Shown: positions 36,543-44,383 of the stretch, piece after piece
Layout: each line of letters starts with the position of its first letter
Position numbering within the stretch: position 1 is the stretch's first letter
Assembly: GCF_001657485.1 (NCBI RefSeq)
Contig: NZ_LXFU01000048.1
Span: 186,001-250,000, forward strand
Reading direction: 5' to 3'
DNA from: Rhizobium sp. WYCCWR10014
GTDB lineage: Bacteria > Pseudomonadota > Alphaproteobacteria > Rhizobiales > Rhizobiaceae
Length of the DNA: 64,000 nucleotides
The notes under the pieces: model-generated
Seen by the model: the letters and a program-made list of their open reading frames with translations, nothing else
Databases searched by the model: none
Told to the model about the DNA's origin: nothing
Position numbers and translations under genes: made by a program

Positions 36543-36914
36543 GTGTTATGCTTTCAAGGTAATGCCAACTTGCTCCGAATATGTACTCACGCGACCTGAA
36601 TGGCAAATGAATGCGCTGTAATGCAGGGTGTTTAGAACTGTTCTCGACTGTTCGGGACCGCTGGTTTCAGCGCCTGTAAACAGCCGCTGCAGTAAGCTCC
36701 GGCGGCCGCCGTTGCGTCCAAAACGATACCCTCGGCTTTGGGATCCCGCATTCTTCATCACCTCCGGTAAAGGCGGGAAGCCGGCGGGACCGACACCACA
36801 GTCTTTGTCTGCGAATCGGCCGCGCTCTTCTCTTTCCTGCCACCCGCAGCTTTCACCGGCCGGTTGAAACTGTTATGTCCTTGCTGCCCCACATTTCAGA
36901 CCGTTTCAGCACCG
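36543..36914. other. 372-bp intergenic region between divergent feuN and MFS genes
   Basis: No convincing gene is present; short open frames here lack ribosome sites and family character. The region must hold the promoters of the feuNPQ operon (minus) and the MFS gene (plus). I could not pick out a FeuP site. Confidence 0.4.
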
Positions 36915-38141
36915 ATGCCAAAATCCTCCCGCTTCCGCTCGGCGCAGACGGTCACCGTCCTTGCCGTTACCCAGCTGATCGGCTGGGGCACGACGTTCGA
37001 CATGCTCGGGGTCATGGGCCGCGTCGTGGCGCCGGATCTCGGCCTGGCGAACGAGGTGGTGTTTGCCGGCCTGACGATCATGATGGTGGTCAGCGCCATT
37101 GTCGGTCCGGCGACCGGCCGGTGGCTCGGCCGCTATGGTGCTGCCTGGGTGCTTTCGGCCGCCTCGCTGACCTTTGCGCTTGGCCTGCTTCTGCTTGCTG
37201 CCGCAAACGGCTTCGTGCTCTATGCCAGCGCCTGGATCATCATCGGCATCGGCGGCGCATTTGGCCTCTCGGCACCGGCCTATACCGCCGTCGTCGAACG
37301 CGAAGGCGCAAACGGCAAACGCGTCATCGCCATCCTGATGCTGTTCACCGGACTTTCGAGCGCCATCTTCTGGCCGATCCTCAGCCTGCTCAACGAGGGG
37401 GTCGGCTGGCGCCTCACCTTCCTGGTCTGTGCGGCACTGCAATTCTTCGTCTGTCTGCCGCTGCATCTCTTCGCCCTGCCGAAGCCGATCGCAACACATG
37501 TCGACGGCGGCACAGCCGAAATCGCTCCGGTGCCGCTGTCGAAGGCCAAGCAGCGCAGAGCCTTTCTGCTGATCGCCGCGGCGACGACGATCTCGACCTT
37601 CGTCACCTTCGGCATCTCGCCATCGCTGCTCGAAATCTTCCGCCAGTCCGGCGCCTCGCCGGCCTTTGCGCTACAGCTCGGCTCGGCACGCGGCATCCTC
37701 GGCATCTCGGCACGTTTCCTCGACATGCTGCTCGGCCGGCGCGGCAACCCCATGCTCAGCGCGGCTATGGGCATCAGTCTGATGATGATCAGCTTCGTTA
37801 TCATGCTGGTTGCCAGCCCGTCGACGCCGCTGCTCGTCACCTTCGTCCTGTTCTATGGGTTCGGCACCGGCGTCATGACCGTCGCCCGCGCGCTGCTGCC
37901 GCTGGCGCTGTTCTCACCGCGCGAATTCGGATTGCAATCGGCGCGGCTGTCGCTGCCGCAGAACCTCGCCAACGCCATCGCCCCGGTCATCTTCACCGCC
38001 ATCCTCGACCGCGCTGGCACCGGCCCGGCGCTGGCGGCCTGCGCCGTTCTGGCGGCATTGTCGCTCATCTTCGTGCTGATGCTGATGGCGCTGGTGCGCG
38101 GCGCCCGTGCATCAGAGTCAGCCATTCTTAAAGTTTCTTGA
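36915..38141 (+). CDS. Major facilitator superfamily transporter
   Basis: This 408-residue protein has about twelve hydrophobic helices in two halves and a hydrophilic loop between helices 6 and 7 (about 200-215). The start at 36915 (MPKSSRFRSAQ) gives a short basic N-terminus before TM1; the 17 residues upstream are Cys/Pro-rich and unlikely. It has MFS gating motifs (GRWLGRYG in loop 2-3). The substrate is unknown. No regulator is adjacent. Confidence 0.88.
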   Translation: MPKSSRFRSAQTVTVLAVTQLIGWGTTFDMLGVMGRVVAPDLGLANEVVFAGLTIMMVVSAIVGPATGRWLGRYGAAWVLSAASLTFALGLLLLAAANGFVLYASAWIIIGIGGAFGLSAPAYTAVVEREGANGKRVIAILMLFTGLSSAIFWPILSLLNEGVGWRLTFLVCAALQFFVCLPLHLFALPKPIATHVDGGTAEIAPVPLSKAKQRRAFLLIAAATTISTFVTFGISPSLLEIFRQSGASPAFALQLGSARGILGISARFLDMLLGRRGNPMLSAAMGISLMMISFVIMLVASPSTPLLVTFVLFYGFGTGVMTVARALLPLALFSPREFGLQSARLSLPQNLANAIAPVIFTAILDRAGTGPALAACAVLAALSLIFVLMLMALVRGARASESAILKVS

Positions 38142-38257
38142 TTATCATCCAAGCATGGACGAGAGCGGCTTTCCGTCCACGCCGCAACCGCTGGGGCAAT
38201 CTGCCCCGGAACCAGCAGCCGGTTTTACGAATCTTTAGAATCGCTTGCCGCCGCTTT

Positions 38258-38293
38258 TTCGAAAGTTGAGTCCGGTACTTCGGAAGTTGAGTC
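38258..38293. repeat. Short direct repeat
   Basis: Two 15-bp copies, TTCGAAAGTTGAGTC at 38258-38272 and TTCGGAAGTTGAGTC at 38279-38293, have one mismatch and are spaced 21 bp apart. They lie in the noncoding stretch between the MFS and Dabb genes. The 21-bp phasing would place both on one DNA face, as for a regulator site; they could also be a chance duplication. Confidence 0.5.
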
Positions 38294-38381
38294 AGCTTCG
38301 CAGCGATCTGAATCCGGAAGATCATTCATCCATTTGAAATTTCAACGGAATGCAGCTTGGCAGTTGGACTGCTTGCGCAAT

Positions 38382-38687
38382 TCAGAGCGGCCGCGTCACC
38401 GCCGTGCGGCTGTCGTAATCGGCGGCGATGCGCGTTTCCCGGAGCGGCCGCACGCGATCGATCGAGAGCTGATAATCGGGATGCGCCTTATAGGCGGCAA
38501 GGGCCGCCTCATCGTCGAATTCGCCATAGACCACGAGATCGATCTCGGTGCCCAGCTGATCGGTCTTCACATTGGTACCGATTTCCAGCAGCCGCGCATG
38601 CGGAATGCCGGTCAGTATAGAAAGCCCGGCCCTCACCTCCTGCAGATGTTGCTCCTGCACCGTGAAGAAGACGATATGACGGATCAC
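38382..38687 (-). CDS. Dabb-family (stress-responsive A/B barrel) protein
   Basis: This 101-residue protein begins at GTG 38687, with AGGAG about 7 nt upstream. The longer upstream frame overlaps the next gene and is not used. It is a ferredoxin-like alpha/beta barrel with the typical N-terminal strand IRHIVFFTV and the motif DEAALAAYKAHPDY near the C-terminus. Dabb domains form dimers that bind small hydrophobic molecules; the function here is unknown. Confidence 0.85.
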   Translation of the reverse strand: MIRHIVFFTVQEQHLQEVRAGLSILTGIPHARLLEIGTNVKTDQLGTEIDLVVYGEFDDEAALAAYKAHPDYQLSIDRVRPLRETRIAADYDSRTAVTRPL

Positions 38688-38737
38688 GCGGAAGCTCCTG
38701 TCAGATTTGTCAAAATGATGGAGCACCTTGGCCCATC

Positions 38738-39442
38738 CTATCGGACGCGCCGCACTCCAGATCTCAGCTGGGCGATAACACGCGCGCCCCAGGCCTTCAA
38801 CCGCGCCAGCATGCCACGGGCCGCATCGGGACGTATCGCCGCATCGAAGACCATGGCGTAGCTTGCCAGCTTTTCCGCCCGGTCGGTACCGTTGACGATG
38901 CGGCGCGCATTCACCCAATCCGCGGTCGTCGCGTTCAGGTGATCAGCGAGCTTGTGGCCGGTAAAACTTCCCTGCAGCATGCCTTCGATCAGGATCGTCA
39001 CCGCCGCATCCATCTCCATCGCCCGGTCGGGATCGGCAACGAGGTCGATCCCGGTCAGCACGCTCATCGCCTCATAGTTCCGCTTATGGGTGAGCTGCAC
39101 CAGGCCGCGGCCGAGCCAGCTGCAGCCATCCTCGTCCGGCCGCCAGTAGGGCGTCTTCACCCAGGAGAGCCGACCTGCGGCAAAGGCCGTTTCCAGGATC
39201 TCGACCGCGCGCGCATCGCTTTCCGCCAGCGTCTCGCGCACCGGCTGCATCGTGTAGGCGGTCTCGTGGTAAGCGGTTGCGAGGATATAGGCGAGCCACC
39301 GCCGGTCGGCACCGGCAAACCGTTCTTCCCAGGCGTCGAGGATCGCCGTGATACCCACTACCTGAGGCTGAGTCAGGTTTCCTTTGAAGAGTTGGTGCCG
39401 TACCGTATCGAAAAAGAATGCCCGGTCCATGTGGACAACCAT
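38738..39442 (-). CDS. GH19 chitinase-like / endolysin-type lysozyme domain protein
   Basis: This 234-residue single-domain protein has the GH19 fold. The helix with the general acid is AYHETAYTMQPVRE, and the substrate-groove segment is GRGLVQLTHKRNYE. It has no signal peptide, like phage endolysins and many rhizobial chromosomal copies. It probably cleaves peptidoglycan or chitin-type glycans if released. GAGGGA about 8 nt upstream supports the start at 39442. There are no other phage genes around it, so it is an orphan or a domesticated lysin. Confidence 0.85.
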   Translation of the reverse strand: MVVHMDRAFFFDTVRHQLFKGNLTQPQVVGITAILDAWEERFAGADRRWLAYILATAYHETAYTMQPVRETLAESDARAVEILETAFAAGRLSWVKTPYWRPDEDGCSWLGRGLVQLTHKRNYEAMSVLTGIDLVADPDRAMEMDAAVTILIEGMLQGSFTGHKLADHLNATTADWVNARRIVNGTDRAEKLASYAMVFDAAIRPDAARGMLARLKAWGARVIAQLRSGVRRVR

Positions 39443-39484
39443 TCCGCGCTTCCCTCAAATATCAAGGTTAAAACTATCTTAATC

Positions 39485-39520
39485 GATTAAATTCGATTTA
39501 ATCGTTTAAAGTGTTTAAAC
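39485..39520. promoter_or_regulatory. Two adjacent AT-rich palindromes (operator-like)
   Basis: GATTAAAT-TCG-ATTTAATC at 39485-39503 and GTTTAAA-GTG-TTTAAAC at 39504-39520 abut without a gap. Each has perfect arms and a 3-bp spacer. They lie between the divergent GH19 gene (start 39442) and the 43-aa gene (start 39599). Confidence 0.5.
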
Positions 39521-39598
39521 CACTGATTTACACGCCTTTTGTCTTGTGCAATGCATCTTTCTGCCCTGAAGCCTTACCACGAAAAGAGGAGACTTCCG

Positions 39599-39730
39599 AT
39601 GCAGACGCCCGCCACTACCCAAACTACCATTCCCCAGCATGTCGTCGACCAGATGGAAAACGAATGGCGCCAGGTTCGCCCTGAACGGGAAAATACGCGC
39701 CCGGCCCAGCAGCCTCAACAACAACGCTGA
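39599..39730 (+). CDS. Small hypothetical protein (43 aa)
   Basis: ATG at 39599 follows AGAGGAGA with ideal spacing, the best ribosome site in the area. The product is polar, Gln/Thr/Pro-rich and highly charged in the middle (VDQMENEWRQVRPERE), ending QQPQQQR. It has no signal or membrane helix and is probably disordered. No family is recognised. Confidence 0.65.
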   Translation: MQTPATTQTTIPQHVVDQMENEWRQVRPERENTRPAQQPQQQR

Positions 39731-39873
39731 AATAGACGCAAAGCGGTACCAATGTAAGCTCGAGCGCCGCCCCAGCGCCCGATCAATGCCCCGGCCAGTC
39801 ACTCGTGGCCGGGTGAATCCTTCACAGCTGCAATAAACGTCCCAGCGGTTTGCCCCTCATCACGTCACCGCCC

Positions 39874-40434
39874 CTATCGCATCACAGCATCGAGCCGTTT
39901 CGCCAGCGTGTCCAACGATCGGGTGAAAACCATCCTGTCGTCCAGCGCGCGCGACAGCACCAGCGCACCTTGAATGCCCGCGACGCCCTCCTCGGCGAGC
40001 GCTTGCGCCTCCTCCTCCGGGCAGCCTGCCCGGATCAGCGCCGAACGCAAGGCGTCGATCCAGCGAATGAAATAGTCGCGGATCGCTGCTGAAAACCGTT
40101 CGCGGGTTTCGTCAAGCGCGAAGGCGCCGACGAGGCAGATGCGGCGGCCGGAGTGGAAGTAATCGTTCACATTCGTCCACATCGCCGCGATCGCCTCACG
40201 AGCGTCGTCCTTTCTCAGCGGCCGATAGATCGCATGCTCGAACCAGGCATCGACATCGGCGAGCACTGCGCCCGCCATCTCCTCCTTGCCGCCGGGAAAG
40301 AAATGATAGAGGCTGCCCTTGCCGATGCCGGTGCGCTCGGTGATGCGGCTGAGCGACGCGCCCTCATAGCCGAGTTCGCGGAAGATTTCGGCGAGCAACG
40401 GTATGATGTCGGCGCGTTCGTAGACAGTTTTCAC
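39874..40434 (-). CDS. TetR/AcrR-family transcriptional regulator
   Basis: This 186-residue protein starts at GTG (40434) after AGGGA. The N-terminal HTH is clear (GASLSRITERTGIGKGSLYHFFPGGKEEM), followed by a helical ligand-binding domain that includes Cys residues. It lies 22 bp downstream of the DUF1348 gene on the same strand, so both are probably read from the promoter at 40945-40973, which contains a palindrome suited to TetR binding. Autorepression relieved by a ligand is the likely mode. Confidence 0.92.
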   Translation of the reverse strand: MKTVYERADIIPLLAEIFRELGYEGASLSRITERTGIGKGSLYHFFPGGKEEMAGAVLADVDAWFEHAIYRPLRKDDAREAIAAMWTNVNDYFHSGRRICLVGAFALDETRERFSAAIRDYFIRWIDALRSALIRAGCPEEEAQALAEEGVAGIQGALVLSRALDDRMVFTRSLDTLAKRLDAVMR

Positions 40435-40456
40435 CCGCGAACTTCCCTTGGCTTGA

Positions 40457-40918
40457 TCAAAGGCCGAGTTCGGTCAGACCGGGATGGTCGTCCGGCCGCC
40501 GGCCGAGCGGCCAATGGTACTTGCGTTCCGATTCGCGGATCGGCAGGTCGTTGATGCAGGCGAAGCGGCGCTGCATCAAACCGGCGGCGTCGAATTCCCA
40601 GTTCTCGTTGCCATAGGAGCGGAACCAGTTGCCGCTGTCATCATGCCATTCATATCCGAAGCGGACGGCGATGCGACTGTCGGTGAAAGCCCAGATCTCC
40701 TTGATCAGCCGGTAATCCAGCTCCTTTGCCCATTTGCGGGTGAGGAAGGCGACGATCTCGGCACGGCCGGTGACGAATTCGGCACGGTTCCGCCAGCGGC
40801 TGTCTGGCGTATAGACGAGCGAGACGCGCTCGGGATCACGGCTGTTCCAGCCGTCCTCGGCAAGACGGACTTTCTGGGTGGCGGTCTCAAGGGTGAAGGG
40901 CGGGACAAGGCTGGACAT
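40457..40918 (-). CDS. DUF1348 / NTF2-like protein
   Basis: This 153-residue soluble protein is of the nuclear-transport-factor-2-like fold. Characteristic DUF1348 segments are AEDGWNSRDPERVSLVYTPDS, FLTRKWAKELDYRLIKE and the C-terminal HWPLGRRPDDHPGL. The function is unknown; the family has a small cone-shaped pocket. The start at 40918 has AGGAG 6 nt upstream. It is the first gene of a two-gene unit with the TetR regulator, so it is probably the regulator's target. Confidence 0.9.
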   Translation of the reverse strand: MSSLVPPFTLETATQKVRLAEDGWNSRDPERVSLVYTPDSRWRNRAEFVTGRAEIVAFLTRKWAKELDYRLIKEIWAFTDSRIAVRFGYEWHDDSGNWFRSYGNENWEFDAAGLMQRRFACINDLPIRESERKYHWPLGRRPDDHPGLTELGL

Positions 40919-40942
40919 GATCACTCCTGTACTGAACGGTTA

Positions 40943-40966
40943 TCATTGTACCGATTGGTACAATGA
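40943..40966. promoter_or_regulatory. Perfect 10-bp inverted repeat, TetR operator candidate
   Basis: Arms TCATTGTACC (40943-40952) and GGTACAATGA (40957-40966) match perfectly around a 4-bp spacer. It covers the -10 box and most of the spacer of the promoter for the DUF1348-TetR genes, 25 bp before the start codon. Confidence 0.75.
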
Positions 40967-40973
40967 TTGGCAA
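40945..40973 (-). promoter_or_regulatory. Sigma-70-type promoter of the DUF1348-tetR operon
   Basis: On the minus strand, TTGCCA (40968-40973) and TACAAT (40945-40950) are separated by exactly 17 bp. Each hexamer matches 4-5 of 6 consensus bases. The promoter is overlapped by the palindrome at 40943-40966. Confidence 0.7.
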
Positions 40974-41026
40974 GCCGCTTTGAAGCGACGTTCGCCTGGG
41001 ATCGAGAGGCAGCCAAGGGGGCACCC

Positions 41027-41980
41027 TCACCCGCGCGAACGGCGCAGCAGATCCACGCTCTCCTTCCGCCACCGCAGCGGCAGAGCATCCGGGCGAAGCA
41101 CGATCTCTTCCGGCGTGAAACGCCATAGCCGTTCTGCGCCCTGAAAGGTGGCGATATCGGGCGAATCCAGCAGCACTTCGGCATTTCCCGTCATCTGCAG
41201 CATATCGCCGGTTTCGAAATCGACGAAGACCAGCCCTGCCTTCGAATTGACGAGGATATTGCCAAGCGTGTTGAAGAACCGATTGCCGGCGAAATCGGGA
41301 ATGGTCAGCACACCGTCGGCGCCGACACGCACGAAGCCGGCATTGCCGCCGCGATGGGACACGTCCACCTGCCGCTCGCCATTGTCGCGGTCGACATAGG
41401 AGGCGACGAAAAACGTATCGGCGCTCTCAATCATCCGCCGCGCTTGATCGTCGAGTTGACCGGAATGACGCGGCTGCGTCGCCGTCGACATATCGGGATC
41501 TCGGACAAAGGCGGCAGAGCGAGGCTGGATATATTGCGGGCAATTGCCGAAGCTCTGGCCGACGCGAACGTCAAAACCTTTAGCGTCCGTCCTGCGGATC
41601 ACGCCGTTCAGGCGGTTACGCCGCCGGGTCTCGAGCTGGATGCCAAGCATGGCGATCGCGTCGCCATCCTCCATGCCGGCATCGGCAGGATCGGCCGGGT
41701 CGCGCGGTAGACCGACCTCAAGAATCTCCGGCTCAGGCGAGGCCATGAAGCCCGGTCGTTCAGCCCGTACCGTTGCCCAGACATCACCCCTGGCATCGAC
41801 GGCGCCGAGCACGACGAAAGGCAGCATCGGAAAGAAGGCGCGGTGCTGTTCCGGCATGGCGTTGCGGACGAAATTCCGTCCCGGCCCGTCCATGCGTTCG
41901 ACGACACCGACGCTGCGCTGGATGGCGAGTTCACCCTCGTGCCAGGGTGACGGCGCATCCTGTTCTGTCTGCTCCAACAT
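41027..41980 (-). CDS. Pyridoxamine 5'-phosphate oxidase-family flavin-binding protein
   Basis: This 317-residue protein has a PNPOx-like split-barrel FMN domain in its C-terminal half (DTFFVASYVDRDNGERQVDVSHRGG, FVDFETGDMLQMTGNAEV). The N-terminal part (PWHEGELAIQRSVGV, AFFPMLPFVVLGAVD) belongs to the same family, which is often fused to an FAD/ferredoxin reductase; that reductase is absent here. AAGGAA lies 8 nt before the start. It is 60 bp downstream of the GST gene and probably forms one operon with it. The redox substrate is unknown. Confidence 0.87.
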   Translation of the reverse strand: MLEQTEQDAPSPWHEGELAIQRSVGVVERMDGPGRNFVRNAMPEQHRAFFPMLPFVVLGAVDARGDVWATVRAERPGFMASPEPEILEVGLPRDPADPADAGMEDGDAIAMLGIQLETRRRNRLNGVIRRTDAKGFDVRVGQSFGNCPQYIQPRSAAFVRDPDMSTATQPRHSGQLDDQARRMIESADTFFVASYVDRDNGERQVDVSHRGGNAGFVRVGADGVLTIPDFAGNRFFNTLGNILVNSKAGLVFVDFETGDMLQMTGNAEVLLDSPDIATFQGAERLWRFTPEEIVLRPDALPLRWRKESVDLLRRSRG

Positions 41981-42040
41981 CTCGATTTCCTTGCGGGTAT
42001 CATTGAGGAAAGCGGGACGGTAGTCCGTCCCGGCGGCTTT

Positions 42041-42652
42041 TCATGCGGCAAGACCGATCTTCGTCCTGCGAAAACCGACGAAGCCCGGCAGCGCCTCGAT
42101 ACGAGCAAGCCAGGCGCGCACCGCCCGATAGGCCGAGGTGTCGACATTGCCCTCCGGCGCATTGGCGATGTAGCTGTAGAGCGCGATGTCGGCGATCGTC
42201 GCATTGTCGCCGAGCAGAAAGCGGCGAGCGCCCAGTTCCGCCTCGACCAGTGCGAGAATGCGGTGCGCCCGGGCGATCACCTCGTCGGTGCGAAAATCGG
42301 CGCCGAAGACGGTAACCAGGCGCGCAGCACAGGGACCGTAGGCGATCTCGCCTGATGCAACCGAGAGCCATTTCTGTATGCGGGCCGCTGCCACCGCTTC
42401 TTCCGGCAGCCAGTCGGTGCGGCCGTATTTGCGCGCGAGATAGACGAGGATGGCGGAGGAATCGGCGATGACCGTGCCGTTGTCGTCGAGCACCGGCACC
42501 TGTCCAAAGGGATTGAGCTTCAGAAAGTCCGGCGTCTTGTGAGCGCCAGCCGCCAGGTCGACCTCGACCAGTTCATGGGGCACGCCAAGCAGCGACAGGA
42601 ACAGGTGAGCCCGGTGGGCATGGCCGGAAAGCGGGTGGTGATAGAGTTTCAT
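42041..42652 (-). CDS. Glutathione S-transferase
   Basis: This 203-residue protein has an N-terminal thioredoxin fold beginning KLYHHPLSGHAHRAHLFLSLLG. The glutathione-binding segment is FGQVPVLDDNGTVIADSSAILVYLARKYG, and the C-terminal domain carries LGDNATIADIALYSYIANAPEGN. It is cytosolic and resembles bacterial beta/theta-like GSTs. It is divergent from the LysR gene at 42789 and probably under its control; the PNPOx-family gene follows in the same orientation. Confidence 0.93.
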   Translation of the reverse strand: MKLYHHPLSGHAHRAHLFLSLLGVPHELVEVDLAAGAHKTPDFLKLNPFGQVPVLDDNGTVIADSSAILVYLARKYGRTDWLPEEAVAAARIQKWLSVASGEIAYGPCAARLVTVFGADFRTDEVIARAHRILALVEAELGARRFLLGDNATIADIALYSYIANAPEGNVDTSAYRAVRAWLARIEALPGFVGFRRTKIGLAA

Positions 42653-42722
42653 GATGGTTCCCTGGTCTTCTAATCGACGCGGTTTGGCGATGGCCGCTTC
42701 GAACCATCTGCGGTAATTTACT

Positions 42723-42762
42723 GCCTTCCACCTGGCTGCAGTAGAATGCTAATCTGGAAGGC
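42723..42762. promoter_or_regulatory. Inverted repeat in the GST-lysR divergent promoter region
   Basis: GCCTTCCA (42723-42730) and TGGAAGGC (42755-42762) are perfect 8-bp arms separated by 24 bp, 26 bp before the LysR start. The spacing could fit two sites of a LysR tetramer rather than one dimer site. Confidence 0.4.
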
Positions 42763-42788
42763 ATGTTACCAATTCATGGAAGGATAGA

Positions 42789-43682
42789 ATGGACCGACTC
42801 GACGCCATGACCGTGCTTCTTGCCGTTGTCGAACAGGGCAGCCTGTCGGCCGCCTCACGGCATCTCAGATCCCCGCTCGCAACCGTCAGCCGCAAGGTTT
42901 CGGAACTGGAAACACATCTCAACGCCCAACTGCTGCAGCGGAGCAACCGGAAGATCACGCTGACGGAAGCCGGTCGCTCCTATGTCGAGGCGGCACGGGA
43001 AATTCTCGATCGGGTGGAAGAGGCGGAACGGACGGCGGCCGGCGAATATAGCGCCCCGAAAGGCGAACTGACGATGACCGCGCCGATCGTCTTCGGGCGG
43101 CTGCATGTCCTGCCTGTCGTGGTGGATTTCCTGAAAGCCTATCCCGATATCAATCTGCGGCTGATGCTTGGCGACCGGCTGTCGAACCTCGTCGAGGATC
43201 ATATCGACGTGGCGCTCAGGATCGGCAATCTGCCGGACAGCAACCTGATCGCCACAAGGCTCGGCGCGATCCGCCGCACGGTCTATGCCAGCCCGGATTA
43301 TCTCGAGCGGCACGCCCTGCCCCGGCATCCAGGCGATCTAACCGCGCATGACTGCGTCACTTTCGAGGGCATGGCCTCGATGCTGAACTGGACATTCACC
43401 GAGGGCAAACATGATCTCACGGTACCGATCCGCTCACGGCTGGCCGTCAACACCGCCGAGGCGGCGGTCGATGCGGCTGTCGCCGGCCTCGGCATCACGC
43501 GCGTACTCTCCTACCAGGCCGCACGCGCCGAGACGGCTGGTCTGCTGGTGCCGCTGCTCCAAGATTTCGAACCGCCGCCGGCGCCGGTGCATCTGATCTA
43601 TCCCGCGCAGGGACTGGTGCCCCTGAAACTGCGGGCGCTGCTCGATTTCGCAACGCCGCGCCTGCGCGCGACGCTGAGATAG
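42789..43682 (+). CDS. LysR-family transcriptional regulator
   Basis: This 297-residue regulator has an N-terminal winged HTH (MDRLDAMTVLLAVVEQGSLSAASRHL, SPLATVSRKVSELE) and a periplasmic-binding-protein-like effector domain starting GELTMTAPIVFGRLHVLPVVVDF. It resembles the LysR subgroup often encoded beside GST or oxidoreductase genes. It is divergent from GST and its follower and probably controls them. It ends 3 bp from the convergent DUF983 gene. Confidence 0.94.
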   Translation: MDRLDAMTVLLAVVEQGSLSAASRHLRSPLATVSRKVSELETHLNAQLLQRSNRKITLTEAGRSYVEAAREILDRVEEAERTAAGEYSAPKGELTMTAPIVFGRLHVLPVVVDFLKAYPDINLRLMLGDRLSNLVEDHIDVALRIGNLPDSNLIATRLGAIRRTVYASPDYLERHALPRHPGDLTAHDCVTFEGMASMLNWTFTEGKHDLTVPIRSRLAVNTAEAAVDAAVAGLGITRVLSYQAARAETAGLLVPLLQDFEPPPAPVHLIYPAQGLVPLKLRALLDFATPRLRATLR

Positions 43683-43685
43683 GCG

Positions 43686-44054
43686 TCAGGCAAGCTTACC
43701 CTCTTCCGCCTTGTAAAAATACTGGCTGGCCACCAGCCAGCCCTTCAGCGGCCGCAGCGGCGGAATGCAGGTGGCGAGCATGAAGGGGCCGGTGACCAGA
43801 AGCTGCACCCAGATCGGCGCCGAAAAGGCCACCTCCAGCCAGACGCCGAGCAGCACGCTCGGGATGCAGGCGAAGCAGATGACGAAGAAGGCCGGACCGT
43901 CAGCCGGATCGGCGAAGGAATAATCGAGACCGCAGACCTCGCATTCCGGCTGCAACGTCAGGAAGCCCTTGAACATATGGCCCTGGCCGCAGCGCGGGCA
44001 GCGTCCCTTGATGCCGGTCTGCATCGGAGGAAGTGGGGGATATTCCGTGTCCAT
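43686..44054 (-). CDS. DUF983 membrane protein with zinc-ribbon N-terminus
   Basis: This 122-residue protein has a four-cysteine zinc ribbon (GRCPRCGQGHMF and CEVCGLDY) followed by two membrane helices (FFVICFACIPSVLLGVWLE and a second at LLVTGPFMLATCIPPL). This matches DUF983, usually found near cytochrome oxidase genes in alphaproteobacteria; no oxidase genes are here. The start at 44054 (MDTEYPPLPP) is the likely one; a 14-residue longer form from 44096 is possible. Confidence 0.88.
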   Translation of the reverse strand: MDTEYPPLPPMQTGIKGRCPRCGQGHMFKGFLTLQPECEVCGLDYSFADPADGPAFFVICFACIPSVLLGVWLEVAFSAPIWVQLLVTGPFMLATCIPPLRPLKGWLVASQYFYKAEEGKLA

Positions 44055-44122
44055 GACGATCTCGCTTTCTTGCTTCGCAAACATCGATGCCATCAATATT
44101 CACAATGACTGCATGCAATATA

Positions 44123-44150
44123 ATTACATTATAGGGAACTTACCAGTCAA
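44123..44150 (-). promoter_or_regulatory. Possible promoter of the DUF983 gene
   Basis: On the minus strand TTGACT (44145-44150) and TGTAAT (44123-44128) are 16 bp apart in an otherwise AT-rich stretch upstream of the gene. The rest of the 329-bp interval 44055-44383 shows no gene. Confidence 0.35.
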
Positions 44151-44383
44151 TTCGCCAGAATGCCGCAGAGCTCCTCAGCGCATGCCGGCAGCAAGCTGAC
44201 TGCAGATTGATCAAGCGGCATTTGGGGCGCAGCCAGGCCTGGCAGCCAGGGCGAATCAGACGTGAACGCGGTGGTCAACGTGACGGTTACGCTTCGCCCA
44301 TGCCCGGATAGATCTGGGCGCGACCGATCTGATCTCAACCGCCTCCGGCTTTCGTCCCTGCCTGTTCAGCCCGGGGTTCCGCC

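Noticed and set aside
38192..38207. GGGGCA-ATC-TGCCCC hairpin after the MFS gene
   Set aside because: Only 6 bp with no T-tract and about 50 bp from the stop; too weak to call as a terminator.
38128..38325. 65-aa minus-strand open frame between MFS and Dabb genes
   Set aside because: Basic, low-complexity translation crossing a direct repeat, with no start signal.
38738..39442. Prophage remnant suggested by the GH19 endolysin-like gene
   Set aside because: No holin, tail, integrase or attachment-site repeats nearby; a lone lysin-like gene does not make a prophage.
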